The notes under the pieces were generated by a model. It saw only the letters and a list, made by a program, of their open reading frames with translations, was not told where the DNA came from and ran no database searches. Below are positions 63,557 to 64,000 of a stretch of 64,000 nucleotides of DNA, piece by piece (position 1 is the first letter of the stretch; every line of letters starts with the position of its first letter). The stretch is from CAZLMW01 sp964560875. Lineage in GTDB: Bacteria; Myxococcota_A; UBA9042. The translations under genes and the position numbers were made by a program. The stretch lies in assembly GCA_964560875.1 (NCBI GenBank), contig CAZLMW010000036.1, positions 1-64,000 on the forward strand. The letters run 5' to 3'.

Positions 63557-63565
63557 TTACTCCCG

Positions 63566-64000
63566 ATGGCGCGACGTAAACCTGCCAAGGTGCATGGCTT
63601 CATCGCGATCGATAAGGCTTCGGGGCCGTCATCGCGCGCCGTGGTCAACAAGGTCGGTTGGCTCCTCGGTGAGCGGCGGTGCGGACACACAGGAACGCTG
63701 GATCCGGCCGCGACCGGGCTGCTCATCATCGCGTTCGGCGAGGCGACCAAGGCGGTCCGTTGGCTGACCAGCCGCGTCAAGACCTACCAAACCGATGTCG
63801 TGTTCGGAGCATCGACCACCACGGATGACGCCGCCGGAGAAATCGTCGAGACGTGCCCGGTGCCTGACCTGGTGCGCGAGCTTGTGGGGCAGACCGCTGC
63901 TTCGCCGGTCGGGCTCATCGACCAGGTGCCACCGTCTGTCAGCGCGCTGAAGAAGGCCGGTGTTCGTGACTACGAGCGCGTTCGTCGCGGTGAGACCGTC
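63566..64000 (+). CDS. truB: tRNA pseudouridine synthase TruB (5' part)
   Basis: TruB makes pseudouridine 55 in the T-arm of tRNAs. The ATG at 63566 opens a frame that runs off the window end after 145 codons. It shows HGFIAIDKASGPSSRAVVNKV (core DKASGPSS), the catalytic-Asp motif GHTGTLDPAATGLL and KTYQTDVVFGASTTTDDAAGEI (core FGASTTTDDAAG). It follows rbfA by nine bases in the usual rbfA-truB order. The C-terminal half lies outside the window. Confidence 0.95.
   Translation, partial: MARRKPAKVHGFIAIDKASGPSSRAVVNKVGWLLGERRCGHTGTLDPAATGLLIIAFGEATKAVRWLTSRVKTYQTDVVFGASTTTDDAAGEIVETCPVPDLVRELVGQTAASPVGLIDQVPPSVSALKKAGVRDYERVRRGETV

Overview
The window is GC-rich, densely coded chromosomal DNA with no transposase, integrase, phage gene, rRNA or CRISPR array. 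Several features point to a myxobacterium-like member of the Myxococcota (Deltaproteobacteria sensu lato). These are a surface protein ending in a MYXO-CTERM-type tail, a complete lower mevalonate pathway, cysteine-rich lipoproteins with Ser/Gly linkers, FHA-domain signalling proteins and frequent GTG/TTG starts. The assignment is inferred from gene content, not from a marker-gene tree.

Layout, left end. moeA, a Cys-rich lipoprotein, and a minus-strand central-metabolism group (sucC, sucD, ndk, thiolase) occupy 81-6600. A three-gene VTC / CotH+beta-helix / DUF4956 locus follows (6760-10371), divergent from a BrkB-type membrane protein. From 11500 to 18974 lies a tightly overlapping plus-strand operon: a PTPS-family protein, a TMEM260-like (DUF2723) membrane protein, type 2 IPP isomerase, mevalonate kinase, diphosphomevalonate decarboxylase, phosphomevalonate kinase and a polyprenyl diphosphate synthase. 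This makes IPP/DMAPP and long prenyl diphosphates from mevalonate. HMG-CoA synthase and reductase are not in the window.

Middle. 19011-34249 holds an FHA-GAF-cyclase, a membrane metallopeptidase, rpsT with a MerB-like partner, a PKD-type lipoprotein, rimO, an M1-family peptidase that ends in a dockerin-like pair of calcium loops and overlaps a cohesin-like lipoprotein gene, an ECF sigma/anti-sigma pair followed by a 26-codon ORF, a small outer-membrane-type protein, ligA and tRNA-Arg(CCT). 34357-39517 holds a DEAD-box helicase, tRNA-Leu(CAG), a small lipoprotein and an apolipoprotein N-acyltransferase with a roughly 340-residue propeller-like insert and a histone-H1-like tail. A minus-strand block of surface and lipoproteins follows (39542-47725), with an embedded glutamine amidotransferase gene and then a diacylglycerol-kinase-family gene.

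Right end. A twin-FHA membrane protein, two oligopeptide-type ABC permeases, NagZ and an S41 protease form a plus-strand envelope group (49282-56439). tRNA-Cys(GCA) and a structured non-coding stretch precede the classic rimP-nusA-ylxR-infB-rbfA-truB translation operon; truB is cut by the window end.

The most unusual items are the adjacent cohesin-like/dockerin-like gene pair and the Lnt enzyme with a propeller inserted between catalytic residues. Next come a caspase-fold-like lipoprotein, a catalytically degenerate MerB-like protein and the structured leader before rimP. All family assignments are from reading motifs; no database search was run.
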